Assembly: GCF_003573695.1 (NCBI RefSeq)
Contig: NC_039361.1
Coordinates: 99,078,279-99,142,278 of the forward strand
Reading direction: 5' to 3'
DNA from: Papaver somniferum
Taxonomy: Eukaryota; Streptophyta; Magnoliopsida; Ranunculales; Papaveraceae
Length of the DNA stretch: 64,000 bases
Both the position numbers and the translations under genes were made by a program. Positions 9,263 to 20,260 of the stretch are shown one piece after another. Below the pieces are notes generated by a model that did no database searches, was not told the origin of the DNA, and saw only the letters and a list, made by a program, of their open reading frames with translations. Each line of letters begins with the position of its first letter. Within the stretch, counting starts at the first letter, position 1.

Positions 9263-11642
9263 GAGCCACTGGAGAAATCACCGGATCAGGGTCGGGAAGG
9301 ATTTGTGAAGAAAGGGGCCGTCTTCGCTGATAAACATGGTTGCGTTTAAAACGCTCAATGAGTGGTGACAGATCATTGATATGCTCAAAAGTAGGAATAC
9401 AAAAATTATCAAGATGAGAGACATGCTGCTGAAAGAAATACTCATTTTCAAAGAAAATCACATTTCTAGAAATACGCATGCGATTAGCAACACTATCATA
9501 GCACAGATATCCTTTCTGAGTAGTACTATACCCCATAAAAACACATTTTACTGATTGAGCCATAAGTTTGTGACGCTCATGAGAAGGCAGATGAACGAAA
9601 CAAACACACCCAAAAGTGTGCAACCTGTCGTACTGAGGATATGTGCTGAAGAGGCGATAATAAGGAGAGTCAAACCTCAATTGTTGAAAGGGTAAGCGAT
9701 TGATTAAATATACAGCCGTAGATAAAGCTTCCACCCAAAACTTTGCTGGAACAGAGGACTCCAAAAGCAATGTTCGAACCATATCCAACAAGTGACGGTT
9801 CTTACGTTCAGCCACCCCGTTTTGTTGAGGTGTATTAGGACAAGATCTCTGAGATATAATACCTTTCTGTTGCAAGAATCCCTGAAATTCATGTGACATG
9901 TATTCACCTCCATTATCAGATCGCAAAATCTTAATACATGTAGAGAACTGTGTTTCAATATAGGATAGAAAAGCTTGAAACACAGTGAATACTTCAGCCT
10001 TGGTGCGCAGGAAATAAATCCATGTAAAACGGCTGTAGTCATCAATAAACGTAACAAAATATTTATATTGAGCATGTGAGATAACATGAGTAATACCCCA
10101 AACATCAGAATGTATAATCTCAAAACATGTAGTAGCATGACTACCAGATGTAGGAAAAGGTAAAACTTTACTCTTCCCCAACTTACAGGTAGAACAATCA
10201 AAATTGAAACTTTTATCTTTGTTACCAAGAAAACCACGATTCATTAATGTTGATAAAATCTCATTATTCGGATGACCCAAGCGTTTATGCCAAATGGAAG
10301 CCTTATTCTCAACTAAAATAGAAGCTAAAGACAAAGTTCTAGGAATCGAAAATTGCAGCGGAAAAATTCTGCCCACTTTAGGCCCCTTCGCGATCACCTT
10401 CCCCGACACCTGATCCTGTACAACACAACCATTACGAGAAAAGTGCACATCACAGTTATTATCCACCATTTGACCAACTGAAATAAGGCTAGTAGATAAT
10501 CCAGGGGAAATAAATACATGACGAAAAGAGGGTGTAACATCTCCAACAGCTGTAATTGGAAGTTTACTGCCATTAGCAATTTCAATATTTTGTGTACCAG
10601 TATACTCCCGTACATTGTGTAATAAATCAGATGAGCCAGTCATATGATTAGACGCTCCAGAATCAACAATCCAAGGAAAGGTAATTGACTTACTATTACC
10701 TTGAAGTCCAAGCGCAGAGAAAGCTGAAAGAATCATTTGTTGTATCATTTCTGGAGTAATTATTGACTGACTAACAGTAGAGGATGAAGCAACAGCTTGA
10801 AATGCTTGGGCTTTTCTATTTTCTGGACGTGTAGGACACTCTTTGATAATGTGGCCTTGTTGTTTGCAATAGTTGCAGAATTTCTTATTGCAATTGCGTG
10901 CTATATGCCCAAACTCTTTGCAACTATAGCATTGTGATTGCCCTTTCCCTTGATTCCTCCCTTGAGCAGCATAGGCCAGATTGACCAAATCGGTCGTTTC
11001 TTTCTGCCCACTTATAGCAGCTTGTGTAGCCATCCTTTGTTCCTCACGCAATAATTCACCAACACATATATCTAATGAGGGAACCGGATTTCTGTTCAAT
11101 AATCCAGCTCGCGCAGTCTCAAACTCTGGTCTCAATTTCATCAAGAATTGATCCCGCTTGGTTTCCTCATGCACTGCCTGAAGACCTTCCAACGTCTCTT
11201 GAGAGACTTTAGAATAAATAATACCAGAATACTCGCTCCAGAGGTTAATAAAATCAGAATAATATTGCTCAATGGAAAGATTACCTTGACTGAATTGACT
11301 GATTTCAAGTTCAAGTTGAAAGCGCCGCGCAGTATTTTCTTGGTGATAAATACGTCTCAGGTAATCCCACATTTGTTTTGTTGTATGAAAAAAACGCAGA
11401 TTATTGACCATACGTGGCTCAATAGTTGCTAAAATCCAAGAAATGATGCGAGCATCTTTGGTTTCCCATTGCGCAAGTTCCTCAACGTCTGTAGGCTTTG
11501 AAGAACTGCCGTCGATATGATTCCAAAGTGTCTTCCCTTTCAAGAACATTCTGAACTGAAACTCCCAGGCAACATAGTTCTTACCTGTAAGACTGATTGC
11601 AAATGTCTCCGAGGATTTTCCAGAAAAATGTTCGATAGACAT
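9216..11642 (-). CDS. Copia gag-protease-integrase polyprotein lacking RT
   Basis: An intact frame encodes, in order, a gag domain (YVAWEFQFRMFLKGK and following), two CCHC zinc knuckles (CYSCKEFGHIARNC and CNYCKQQGHIIKEC), an aspartic protease (WIVDSGASNHMTG), an integrase HHCC module (HKRLGHPN...CSTCKLGK) and an integrase core with its Asp-Asp-Glu residues in HSDVWG, RSDNGGEY and NGVAERKNR. The start at 11642 (MSIEHFSG) is preferred to the upstream Met at 11663 because it begins the conserved gag. The frame ends just after the VALRR residues that normally precede RT. Gag, protease and integrase could still be made, making this a plausible trans-complemented element. Confidence 0.85.
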   Translation of the reverse strand: MSIEHFSGKSSETFAISLTGKNYVAWEFQFRMFLKGKTLWNHIDGSSSKPTDVEELAQWETKDARIISWILATIEPRMVNNLRFFHTTKQMWDYLRRIYHQENTARRFQLELEISQFSQGNLSIEQYYSDFINLWSEYSGIIYSKVSQETLEGLQAVHEETKRDQFLMKLRPEFETARAGLLNRNPVPSLDICVGELLREEQRMATQAAISGQKETTDLVNLAYAAQGRNQGKGQSQCYSCKEFGHIARNCNKKFCNYCKQQGHIIKECPTRPENRKAQAFQAVASSSTVSQSIITPEMIQQMILSAFSALGLQGNSKSITFPWIVDSGASNHMTGSSDLLHNVREYTGTQNIEIANGSKLPITAVGDVTPSFRHVFISPGLSTSLISVGQMVDNNCDVHFSRNGCVVQDQVSGKVIAKGPKVGRIFPLQFSIPRTLSLASILVENKASIWHKRLGHPNNEILSTLMNRGFLGNKDKSFNFDCSTCKLGKSKVLPFPTSGSHATTCFEIIHSDVWGITHVISHAQYKYFVTFIDDYSRFTWIYFLRTKAEVFTVFQAFLSYIETQFSTCIKILRSDNGGEYMSHEFQGFLQQKGIISQRSCPNTPQQNGVAERKNRHLLDMVRTLLLESSVPAKFWVEALSTAVYLINRLPFQQLRFDSPYYRLFSTYPQYDRLHTFGCVCFVHLPSHERHKLMAQSVKCVFMGYSTTQKGYLCYDSVANRMRISRNVIFFENEYFFQQHVSHLDNFCIPTFEHINDLSPLIERFKRNHVYQRRRPLSSQILPDPDPVISPVALRRSLNLCKHLHTSI

Positions 11643-11739
11643 CTCTAAAAAAAATAAAACCAAAATTGTTAAAAATCAACCCAAAACCAAGACGAGACGA
11701 AAAGACAGCCCAAAGAAAAAAAATCAGAAACTGATTGCT

Positions 11740-11752
11740 GGCTCTGATGCCA
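11740..11752 (-). promoter_or_regulatory. Copia primer-binding site
   Basis: Minus strand TGGCATCAGAGCC adjoins the 5' LTR and differs by one base from the usual TGGTATCAGAGC complement of initiator-Met tRNA. It proves the minus orientation and the right LTR boundary. Confidence 0.85.
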
Positions 11753-11951
11753 TGACAATCTAAATGCTAAATGGCTGAATGCCTTCTCTATTCATTTCAT
11801 TCTGTATAAATAAGATCATTGTACAACCTATAACAGGCAACAAAATATAGAACTAATGTTATATATTATTTGGCTAACTATTCTAAGTAATATATACAAT
11901 TACATGCAAAGAAGAATAATCCTAATTTGAGCCACAATATATCTGCAAAGA
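11753..11951 (-). repeat. Copia 5' LTR, upstream end truncated
   Basis: It matches 8426-8624 with few substitutions. The terminal part present in the other LTR (8625-8642) is missing and host P sequence resumes at once. Loss of the outer end of the 5' LTR removes the U3 start, and the integration terminus with it. Confidence 0.82.
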
Positions 11952-14638
11952 AGCTGAGCTGGTGGTACAGATGCAGATGCAGTATAGCAGAGAAATGGCT
12001 CAAGAATCAGCTGAGTTAACTGGTACTTGAAGGGTGAAGCCACAGGGTTGTAGTTGCAGTTGTGAATGAATGTATGAGATGGTCAGGCAAAACAATGAAG
12101 CTGCAGAGTGGTTGACAAGGAATGGAGTTGTTGGTGGTAGTGGTTTATGTTGCAGATGAACAAGAAGGAGCAATTGAGCTAAAATGTTTGTTATTGGAGT
12201 TACTGAGATGGATGTTGTTGCAGTGAAGGCATGGACAGAATTACCGTGAGATGTGACAGGAAAATCATGGGAATTGCAGCTGTTCTACGGTGCTTCTGAA
12301 ATGTTCGCAGTGAAGATTGAGTTGAGAAGTTGTTGTGGTGTTTGATGACTGAGATGATTCAGACAAGGAAGATGAAGAACTGGAGGTTTTTGCTGTTCTG
12401 AGATAGAGAAGGGTACTGTTGGAATGATTGGTGGTATGAGAAGTAGGTGCTGGAATGAGTTTGAAGCACTGGTGATGTTGTTGATGTTTTGAGCTGAAGG
12501 ACACAGAAGATTTTGATTCTGGTGACGCATTACCGGAAGGAAATGAAGCTAATATGAATTACAGGTGCAAGCTGGTATAAGATGGTAGTGTAGGTGGTGA
12601 GATGAAACTGGGAGAATAGGTTTGATTTGTGAATGGTGGCTTGATTGAATTGAAGTGTTGTTAAACTGAAGCCAAGAATGCTAAGAGATACAATGGCAGG
12701 AAAGAGTGACTATGACCTGCAGGTGCATGAAATGAGTGCTTTAGATGTATGTGTAGGAAATTGTTGGTGGTGCAATAATTTGACAGCGAAGTGCAGAATG
12801 GTCTTGATTGTTACAGGAAATTGCAGTGCAGTTTGGGTGGAATAGCTACGAGTATCAAGGTATTGAACTGAGTTGTTGGTGCTGAGAATGTATGAACTGC
12901 AGGAGTCGATGAAACTGAGACTGAAATGAGAATAATGCAGTTAAGATGTTGGTTTTGTATGTAAAGAAATGAATGCTGCTTTGTGCAAGGATTTACTGCG
13001 GTGGCTTGAGTCTGGTGGTTTGCAGTGAGTTTTTTGAAAGTGCAGCTGCAGAATGACGCAAGAGATGGGCTCTGGTGGTTGTTATTGAAGCTGAGAAATG
13101 GGCTAGCAGGAAAGAGAAGTGAAAACGCAGGTGTAATAACTGATGGTGTTGCTGGCATTGAGGTGAAGTTGTGGTTAGTTACGTCCTGAGTGTGAGAATT
13201 CAATATTGCAGGTGATAAACCTGTGACTTGCAGTGTGCAAGTGAACTGAAATGCTGTGTGGTTGGTAATGAGATGATGCAATGAGTGATGTGTTGTTGCT
13301 GGAATTGTAGACGTTGCAGCTGTAATTGAGCTATGGAACTGAAGTTGATGCTGCTGTAGGTTTTTGAACTGAACTACGGATGATGCAGTTGGGAGTGCAA
13401 TTGCAGGGTATGTTGTTGGTGGTCTAGATAGGAGCTGAAGCTGATGCAATGGAATGAATTGTTGCTGAGGAGTAGTATGTATTGCAGGCAATAGGTTGTC
13501 TGAGACTTTAGCAAGGAATGATTGCAAGTGCAGCGTGAAATGGCAGAGACTATGAGTTGGCAACTCAGCCCATTCAGACAAGTTAACAGCTGACTCTGGC
13601 GCTGACTCAGGCCAAGTTCCGGACACTTTTACGGACCTCCGGCGACCACTTTTGGGGAAGAATTATTACTAGGATATTTTATACATGGGCTTGGTGGACT
13701 TTGGAAGATTAGACCTAATATTGGAAAGGAGAAAAAGCTACAAAAGGGAAGATTTCTACCACTTTACACATCACGTATTCTACTTGGAGCTAGCCGCAAC
13801 TAGGGTTTGCTTTCGTATTTATTTTTCATCTTCTTTATTTCAATTATTATTGATTATGAACTCCATTATTATGAGTAACTAAAACTATTTTTGATCGAGG
13901 GTGATTTTAAAGCCCGAAATACGAACTCATGATTGATATGCAATAGCTCGTTTTCTCGCAAGTTTAGTTATTGTTTGATTTCTACCATGCTAATAATGCT
14001 TATGCATTGTTCCTTAATTGTTTAAGTTCGAAATTAAATAGTTATGTCACAATCTTATTGCTAGTTTAGATTTTCTTCGACCCGTAATTGTCTAGAGAAT
14101 TAAACACAAGTAGCAGTATGTGGGTATTAATGATGGGACTTTGTTAAGTACCCATATGTAGAAATTGACACTAGTAGGTGATTCATGCTTTTGAGTTCAT
14201 CACTAGGAGCAACCATATCTCATAAAACGTAAAGCATTTGTTTAAGTCACACCTAGTAAGCGTACCTCTAAGGAACTTGGCAAGTAGAAACCGGTAGTCG
14301 AGCGCTTCCGTATCCGGTGAGCTTAGGAGATAATAACAGGATAGTTGAGCGACCTAATTATCCTAGGGTTGTTAGTAACGAGATAATGCGAAGAACGTAG
14401 TTTTATATCAATTTGATTTATATTCCATGGCCGAGAATGAACCTTTAATCAATTTCATCTCATATTTGAATACAACTTTACAATTTCCAGAATTTCTACA
14501 ACAAAATCTTCTTTGCTAAGAGTAATTTCATAACAACTTTTAATTCATACCTCCCTTGGGACGAATCTGCTTTCATTATATTACTTGCTAGTGTAAAGAA
14601 AAGTAGAAAAATATTATTTGCGAGTTAACACCTCGTCA
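11952..14638 (+). repeat. Left P element, 5' LTR, second part
   Basis: This matches 39175-41885 of the complete P LTR with scattered indels and ends CTCGTCA before the primer site. A minus-strand frame of 271 codons (12811-13626), rich in Ser, Thr, His and Gln, is open here but is broken in the two other copies (33249-32819 and 40864-40200). I treat it as chance. The last kilobase (13630-14638) is A/T rich and highly conserved among the three copies, as expected for R-U5. Confidence 0.82.
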
Positions 14639-14642
14639 AAAT

Positions 14643-14660
14643 TGGCGCCGCTGCCGGGGA
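14643..14660 (+). promoter_or_regulatory. P primer-binding site (tRNA-Asp), left copy
   Basis: The sequence TGGCGCCGCTGCCGGGGA differs at one position from the TGGCGCCGTTGCCGGGGA site used by Athila-type elements (complement of tRNA-Asp). It lies four bases after the LTR end, and the same site recurs at 34279-34296. Confidence 0.85.
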
Positions 14661-14779
14661 GGCAGTGGCAAGTTTAGTTGTTATTTTTATTCTTAGTTGT
14701 TACTTTTGCTTTTATTTTCAATTTTCGTTTACTCATTCAATTTTTAAGAATCTTATTTCAGGTACTATTTCTTTGGTGA

Positions 14780-15085
14780 ATGCTTGGAGAAGGCAAACCA
14801 AGTCCTATTGGTAGACGTCTTCGATCAGGTACTTTGCTAAGATATTTCATTCGAGCATTGAATACTCCACTTCCTCCTAGTTCTTCACCTAGTAAATTCT
14901 CAGACTCAGAAAAAGAGGAAGACAACACAATGGGAGGTCGACCACCTGCTCCGAGAACACTTAAGGATCTCACTTCTCCAAATGTTGATCAGCAGCCTTT
15001 ATGTATTCAGCTGAACGGAACCATTGAGTTGAAGCCGCAATTGATTCACTTGCTTCCCAAATTCATAGGTTTAGCGGGAGAGGAT
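14780..15085 (+). pseudogene. P gag N-terminus, left copy, truncated
   Basis: From the ATG at 14780, 102 codons are open and match the start of P gag at 34417-34722, including LPKFIGLAGED. Unlike the right copy it has Arg (CGA) where the right copy has the TGA stop at 34576. The match ends at 15085; about eleven filler bases follow, then Q sequence. The apparent continuation of the frame to 15139 reads into Q and is not gag. Confidence 0.85.
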
Positions 15086-15097
15086 CTTAAGGGAGAA

Positions 15098-16300
15098 AGT
15101 CCTAAGTGTGGGGACTTTCTGAGACTTTCTGAGAGTTAAAGGTAAGGCACTAGGGAAGTGATAATCACCCCCAAACTTAGAGTTTTCAGTTTCTCTAGAT
15201 AGACCTCTAATTATTTCTTGAATTTCCGTATCTTCAGAGTCCTTAAAATATTCAAGAGATTCTTCTAAGTTATTATCAGGTAATGCATCTTTACTCATCT
15301 CTACGGGTCTATCTTCTTCTTCCAAGACTATTGTTTCTAAGTCACTAGACTCTAAAATAGTATTTTCGAAATGAACCCGTTCCTCTAAACCACTATCGGC
15401 TTCGTAATAAAAAGGAAAAACTACATCGTCTAAAACGGTGGTATCCCTAATCAAATCCTCGTCCTTTTGAATAGGTGAATAATCATAAAAATTATTTGGA
15501 TTTGAAGTAGAAATAATATAATCACTATAAAGCTCAATTGGATTACTAGATTCCTGATTACTATGCCTACATATTTCAGATTCTTCATCACTACTATCCT
15601 CATCATCATAATAGTACGAAGATGATTGAACCTTATTTAAATAAGTAGTGTTACCAATTATAACCTCGTTATCTTGATTATGTGAAAAAGTATCTTCATT
15701 CTCAAGGGTATTATTGGATACACTATATTGGCAATTCAAGTTATTTCGAGCAATACTTTCGTTCGTCTCTAACTCAAGTCTACGTGTCGACTCAGCTATC
15801 CTCTCAAGGGTCTCTTCCAAAGAAAGTTCCCTTAGTGTAGGATCTAAGTTTTGAGTTAATCTATTGAGGATATCTTCTACAGATTCAGTTGTTGTTGCAG
15901 TTCTTTCGTCCATAACTACATTATTCACCTCATCTAATTTATACGTCGATTCAGCTAACTGACGTGATAACTTAGCTAAATTCCTGAGAGTCTCTTCTAG
16001 AGAAGGAATAGGAACTGAAGGATCATAATAAGGACTAATTTGCAAAAGTTTGATTGTATCCTCTAAAGACGAAGAACTAGTATTATAATCTTCTTGCTCG
16101 TATGACTGATACGCGTGCGGATAGTAATTGGGCTCACCATGGTATGAACCATAACCTTGAAAAGGTTGGCGTCCCCAGTCACTATTCTCACTATGTTCAT
16201 AATACTGATGATGTCCATATTCAAATTCAGGTCGATATTCATTGTATTGGCTTCTATCATACCAGTTCGACATTCTTAATTGCAGGGGAATTCTACGCAA
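15098..16300 (-). pseudogene. Q copy A: acidic ORF, C-terminal part deleted
   Basis: This is the N-terminal two thirds of the Q protein described at 22796-24507, nearly identical to that copy base for base. A 10-bp tandem duplication (gactttctga, about 15113-15132) shifts the frame just before the break at 15098. The remaining reading into P gag antisense is meaningless. The probable translation start is the Met at 16273 (MSNWYDRSQ) or the one at 16300, with no way to decide. Confidence 0.8.
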
Positions 16301-17382
16301 TCACAAACAAGTCCGACTCGACCAAATCAAACCTATAGAATCTAGCAAACAAAAAGCATGATGGCTCCACTTAGATTGTTTTCTAGACCAGCTTCTATTC
16401 CTTCGAAAAGGAATTCGTTACAATTTGAGCACACCCCTCTGGAATAAATCCGAGCTAATGTAAGTTGAATCGAGGCGAGGGAAGCTCAGTGGAGCTTTGA
16501 TACCCAAGGCCTCACCGCTATCACAAGGCGGCGCAGTCACGCATTCAACTCACAGAAACCATCATGAACTTTGAAATGTGCTTAAAGAGCAACCAATATT
16601 TTTCGAACGAGTTTCCTATTAAGCTCGTTACCCTATTGGTCTCGTTCTATTCAAAATTTTAGGCTCAGGTTCGCGTTTGGTTTCGTTTTCCTAAGGCGGG
16701 CAAGAAGGAAACGGCGATGAAATCCGAGTCGTTATCTTGATTTGGCCAGGCCTTGCCCTTTACTAGGAAATTAAAAACAGTCCAAATTCGTCCTCAATCA
16801 ATGAATCACCTTAAGGAATACAGTAACTCGCTTACAAGAGATTCGCGAGTGTTTCGATGGACTTACCTCCCGTACCAGACGGGCGATGAACCGTTGTCGT
16901 CGACTCGGGCCACGACTCCTATGACGTGTGCGAACCCGAGGGGCCGAGACGATATAGTAATCGTCGTCCTTCCCTGCAAACAGTTTGTATTTATTTATTT
17001 TTTTAATTTATAACCCTTCCGTAGGGTTTTAAAAATAATGTCCAAAGTCCAGAATAAAGTCCAAATAAAAAAAAAGTCCAAAAAATTACAAAAATTATGA
17101 CAAATAAAGCCTATTTACAAATTCTAAAAAAATAAATAAAAGCTATGTACAAAAAAATAAATAAAAATAATTATAATAAAAAAAATTAAATCCTAAAAAA
17201 GTTATGTCTTTTTTTCTCTTCTCTTTTATCTTTTAGCTTTTAGCTTTAAGCTTTTTGTTCCCAAGTCCTTAGTATTCCACTTCGAACCTGTAAATAAAAG
17301 TCACAAAAAAAAACGTAAAAAGGAACAAATAATAGTAAAAAAAATAAAATAAAATAATAAACCTAAAAACAAATCTATATAC
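16301..17382 (-). other. Q copy A leader region, with a possible intron
   Basis: This lies between the primer site and the ORF. No gene is seen: the small plus-strand frame at 16753-17013 recurs in all copies only because the DNA is nearly identical. On the minus strand a consensus donor (GGAG then GTAAGT, 16866-16861) and an acceptor (TTTTTGTTTGCTAG, ending 16342) would remove 525 bases just before the ORF. Both sites are kept in the other Q copies. The part near 17030-17380 is very A/T rich with A runs. Confidence 0.5.
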
Positions 17383-17400
17383 AAGTCCGCGTCGGCGCCA
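17383..17400 (-). promoter_or_regulatory. Q primer-binding site
   Basis: Minus strand TGGCGCCGACGCGGACTT lies three bases after the LTR end. It shares TGGCGCCG and several later bases with the tRNA-Asp type site of P but has clear mismatches, so the primer tRNA is uncertain. The same site is at 25590-25607 and 31263-31280. Confidence 0.7.
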
Positions 17401-17403
17401 TTT

Positions 17404-18913
17404 TGTTGTAGTACTTCGATTGCGGTAAATAAGAGTTCGTTGCTCGGACTTGAATAGATTTAAAAACAAAAATATATACACAATTTGTCACAGGATCAAG
17501 AGATACTAGGACTCAGGATTCCACCAATTCTTATACTCATGTGAATCAACTATTAATTCTAGACAATTATAGCTTATAATGATAACAAATATCGACTCTT
17601 TTCTTTGCCAAAAATAGATTTTGTAAAGTATTAGATGTAAATCATAAGCATGATGCATCAAGAGTTCCTAGACTAAGCATACATCATCAGATAAAATCAC
17701 AAATAATCAAGAAAAATCATAAAACAACTCATAATAGTGCAAATAGTCATAAAAGAATTAAATAGAATTACTCATGCATAAAGAATGGTTTCCTCCATCA
17801 TCCCAGTAATGGGGTTTAGCTACTCATAATAATCATGTTCTAAAAATAAATATTTGATGCTCAAAATATGATTAAAAGAGTGAAAAATATAATACAGAGA
17901 AACTACGACCCTCTTTAAGCGTCCAGAGAAGAACGATAAAACACCACTGCTGTAAATAACGATACCTCACTGCTGCTGTTGATGCTGTTGTTTTAAAACC
18001 CACAAAAGAAAGTCGTTGTCACTGTTGATAAACGACTGTCTTGTGGAGTCTGTTCTTCGTGTTCTTCGTGCTCTTTAATGGCAGCAGCAGCAGCAGAACT
18101 CCTCCTTCCTGCAGCTCCCGTTCTTCGCTCCTCTAGCCTCTCTCTGGTCTCTGCTCGACCCCAAACCTCTTCATCCCCCTTCTCTGACATAAAACCAACT
18201 ATTTATAGGCTTTAAATCCCCTTGAAACTCGATCAAACCCCTTGGAAATCTCCATTATTCTTTACGGGTTGTTTGAAGAATAATCTTCTTCTTGTTGCGT
18301 TACAGGCTGTTTCTAGCTATTCTCTCGTCTCAAATATCTTCTAGGACTTTTAACCAACTGTTTTGATGTATATCCCACGCAAGATATCCCATAAATCTCT
18401 CAAACTAATCTCAAACCCTAAACAGAAACCGTGTGCACTGTCTTGACTTTGTGTGGATTCTCTGACTTATCCAGCCCAATTAGATGGGTCTAATCGCTTC
18501 TAACAGGTCCCTTATGTCTTGTAGAGTCCGTGGGTACCAAATTTGCCCATTGAATCGCCTCCTAGGTCGCTCAAATCCTTGATCCAAAACTGTTGACGCT
18601 GCTGCCTTTTTTCCCGCCAAAATCCAGTTTTGAAACTTTGAAGATGACCTCCCCCTATCCAGTTCCGGTTTCCCTTTAGTACATGCCCTGAAATGGGGTG
18701 CCCATTAGTAATTAGGTTATCCCTTATCCAAAGTGAGAGTCCGTATAGTAATTTTCTCCCACGAGCGCAAAAACCACTTTTTAATCAATTTCGCCGCAAA
18801 AGCTTATTTCTCCAAAAACACCTACAAAGACATAAAATAACCAAATAAGTACAAAATCGAGCACTAACAATATAAACAATTGGGACAAATTAGACACATA
18901 AATGCGTCTATCA
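17404..18913 (-). repeat. Q LTR 1 (1510 bp)
   Basis: The minus strand starts TGATAGACGCATTTATG at 18913 and ends CTACAACA at 17404. It has a primer site on its left and a polypurine tract on its right, so it serves as 5' LTR for copy A and 3' LTR for copy B. A minus-strand TATAAATA box is at 18200-18207. It aligns with LTR 2 (25611-27120) without any length difference, and with LTR 3 apart from a 9-bp deletion there. It is therefore recent, or duplicated in assembly. Confidence 0.9.
18200..18207 (-). promoter_or_regulatory. TATA box of Q LTR
   Basis: Minus strand CTATAAATAG context, present in all three Q LTRs. The small minus-strand ORF that starts at 18190 lies too close to this box to be its message and is not annotated. 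Confidence 0.6.
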
Positions 18914-19437
18914 AATACCCCCAAACTTATTATTTGCTAGTCCTCGAGCAAATCTAATCTAAAATAAAATGACTACACTTAGCACGTGCAGTAAGCCGTT
19001 AAACCACTAGGTGGCCCTAGTGGCGGAGTGTTGTCTCCGGGGGGGTTACCAGAGGTGTACCCACAAAACCTTAATACTCTAGAGCTTAGCTATCTACGCA
19101 GAACCTTGGAAGGCACTAAAGAATCTCCTTGGTTGGCATACTTATTGACTACAGGAACAAGTACCCTGATGCGAAATTCCAATTGCTGTACACGAGTTTG
19201 CACTCAAGCATACTAAAATTCATATAAAGTGACAGAGCTCTACTCAGATAGTTGCACTATGGACATCATATTCGGAGTCAAAACTAATCACATGGATAGA
19301 TCAAGAAGATGGATATAGAAAAACATGTATGGTTTTGATGTTTACTAAGTGAACGGCGTTTCCCATATCTGTCTGAAGGCCTCCGCCAAAATGAACCTAT
19401 CCTAATGGATTGAGATACTAGTCTGACTAATATCAAC

Positions 19438-19523
19438 ACACTGGCATATACAAGGGTACCAGTGGTCGATAACCTAACTCTAGGTCAACACAACTGGCAT
19501 ATACAAGGGTACCAGTGGTCGAC
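19438..19523. repeat. Two copies of a 33-bp motif in Q 3' region
   Basis: The block actggcatatacaagggtac followed by cagtggtcga occurs twice, about 50 bases apart. It occurs twice again in copy D (27642-27729). In P its reverse complement, more diverged, also occurs twice (37350-37380 and 37403-37431). Confidence 0.75.
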
Positions 19524-19566
19524 TTTATTGAATTTATTCCTTTTGGTCAAATGGTCTGGTCTCAAT

Positions 19567-19733
<167 letters not shown>

Positions 19734-20260
19734 CATGGTATCTCAATCACTCTAATTCACCCTAGCATTGGTAACAACTTGAATCGTGGGCCCCACCTAT
19801 CACTTAGAGAAACATAGTTTAAAAAAAAATAAAATAAAAATAGAAGTGAAAAGGACTCAACGAGATATGGTGAAACTATCATGTTATTTCTAACACCTGA
19901 GCTCTGTGCTTTTATGAATAGACTCTTTAGATGTTCCCATCTAATCAGATTGGTTCCTCAAACTCCTACAATCAAAATGCTTCCATCCACTTAGATTAGT
20001 TAGTGCAATCCTCAATAGGCATAATTTCTAAGCTCTGGAGTTTATTTATTGCAACAAAAAAGTTTCTCCCATACCCCCAAACTTAAACCTAACATTGTCC
20101 TCAATGTTCTAAAGATGAAATTAAAAGCATGAACAAGGAGAAACTGTTACCATTTGAAATGAAAGAGTTACGGAAGGATATTACCTGGTTGCATGAGATT
20201 GGGTTACCTCCCAAGAAGTGCTAAGTTTAAAGTCTTCAGCCAGACTAAGAAAAGGATTAG

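Larger units (their letters stand above)
8426..11951 (-). mobile_element. RT-less Ty1/Copia retrotransposon inserted in the left P LTR
   Basis: Terminal repeats of about 0.2 kb (8426-8642 and 11753-11951) bracket a minus-strand gag-protease-integrase reading frame and an RNase H frame. A primer site for initiator-Met tRNA adjoins the right LTR and a polypurine tract the left one. The host sequence is continuous with the intact P LTR (39140-39190), except that about 40 host bases and about 18 terminal bases of the right LTR are lost at the right junction. No target duplication is therefore visible. The length of 3.5 kb against about 5 kb for typical Copia elements is explained by loss of RT. 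Confidence 0.88.

Noticed and set aside
12811..13626. Minus-strand open frame of 271 codons in the left P LTR
   Set aside because: The other two copies of the same LTR region break it by stops and frame changes. Composition (Ser, Thr, His, Gln) simply mirrors a G/T-rich, repetitive opposite strand.
14200..14400. Possible tRNA or structured RNA near the end of the P LTR
   Set aside because: I found no cloverleaf, anticodon arm or internal promoter boxes; the conservation is that of the LTR.
16753..17013. Plus-strand 86-codon frame repeated four times
   Set aside because: Opposite to the element's sense strand and preserved only because the leader copies are nearly identical DNA.
17993..18190. 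Minus-strand 65-codon frame (MSEKGDEEVWGR) kept in all three Q LTRs
   Set aside because: It starts about ten bases after the TATA box, upstream of any likely transcription start. The LTRs are nearly identical, so conservation carries no information.
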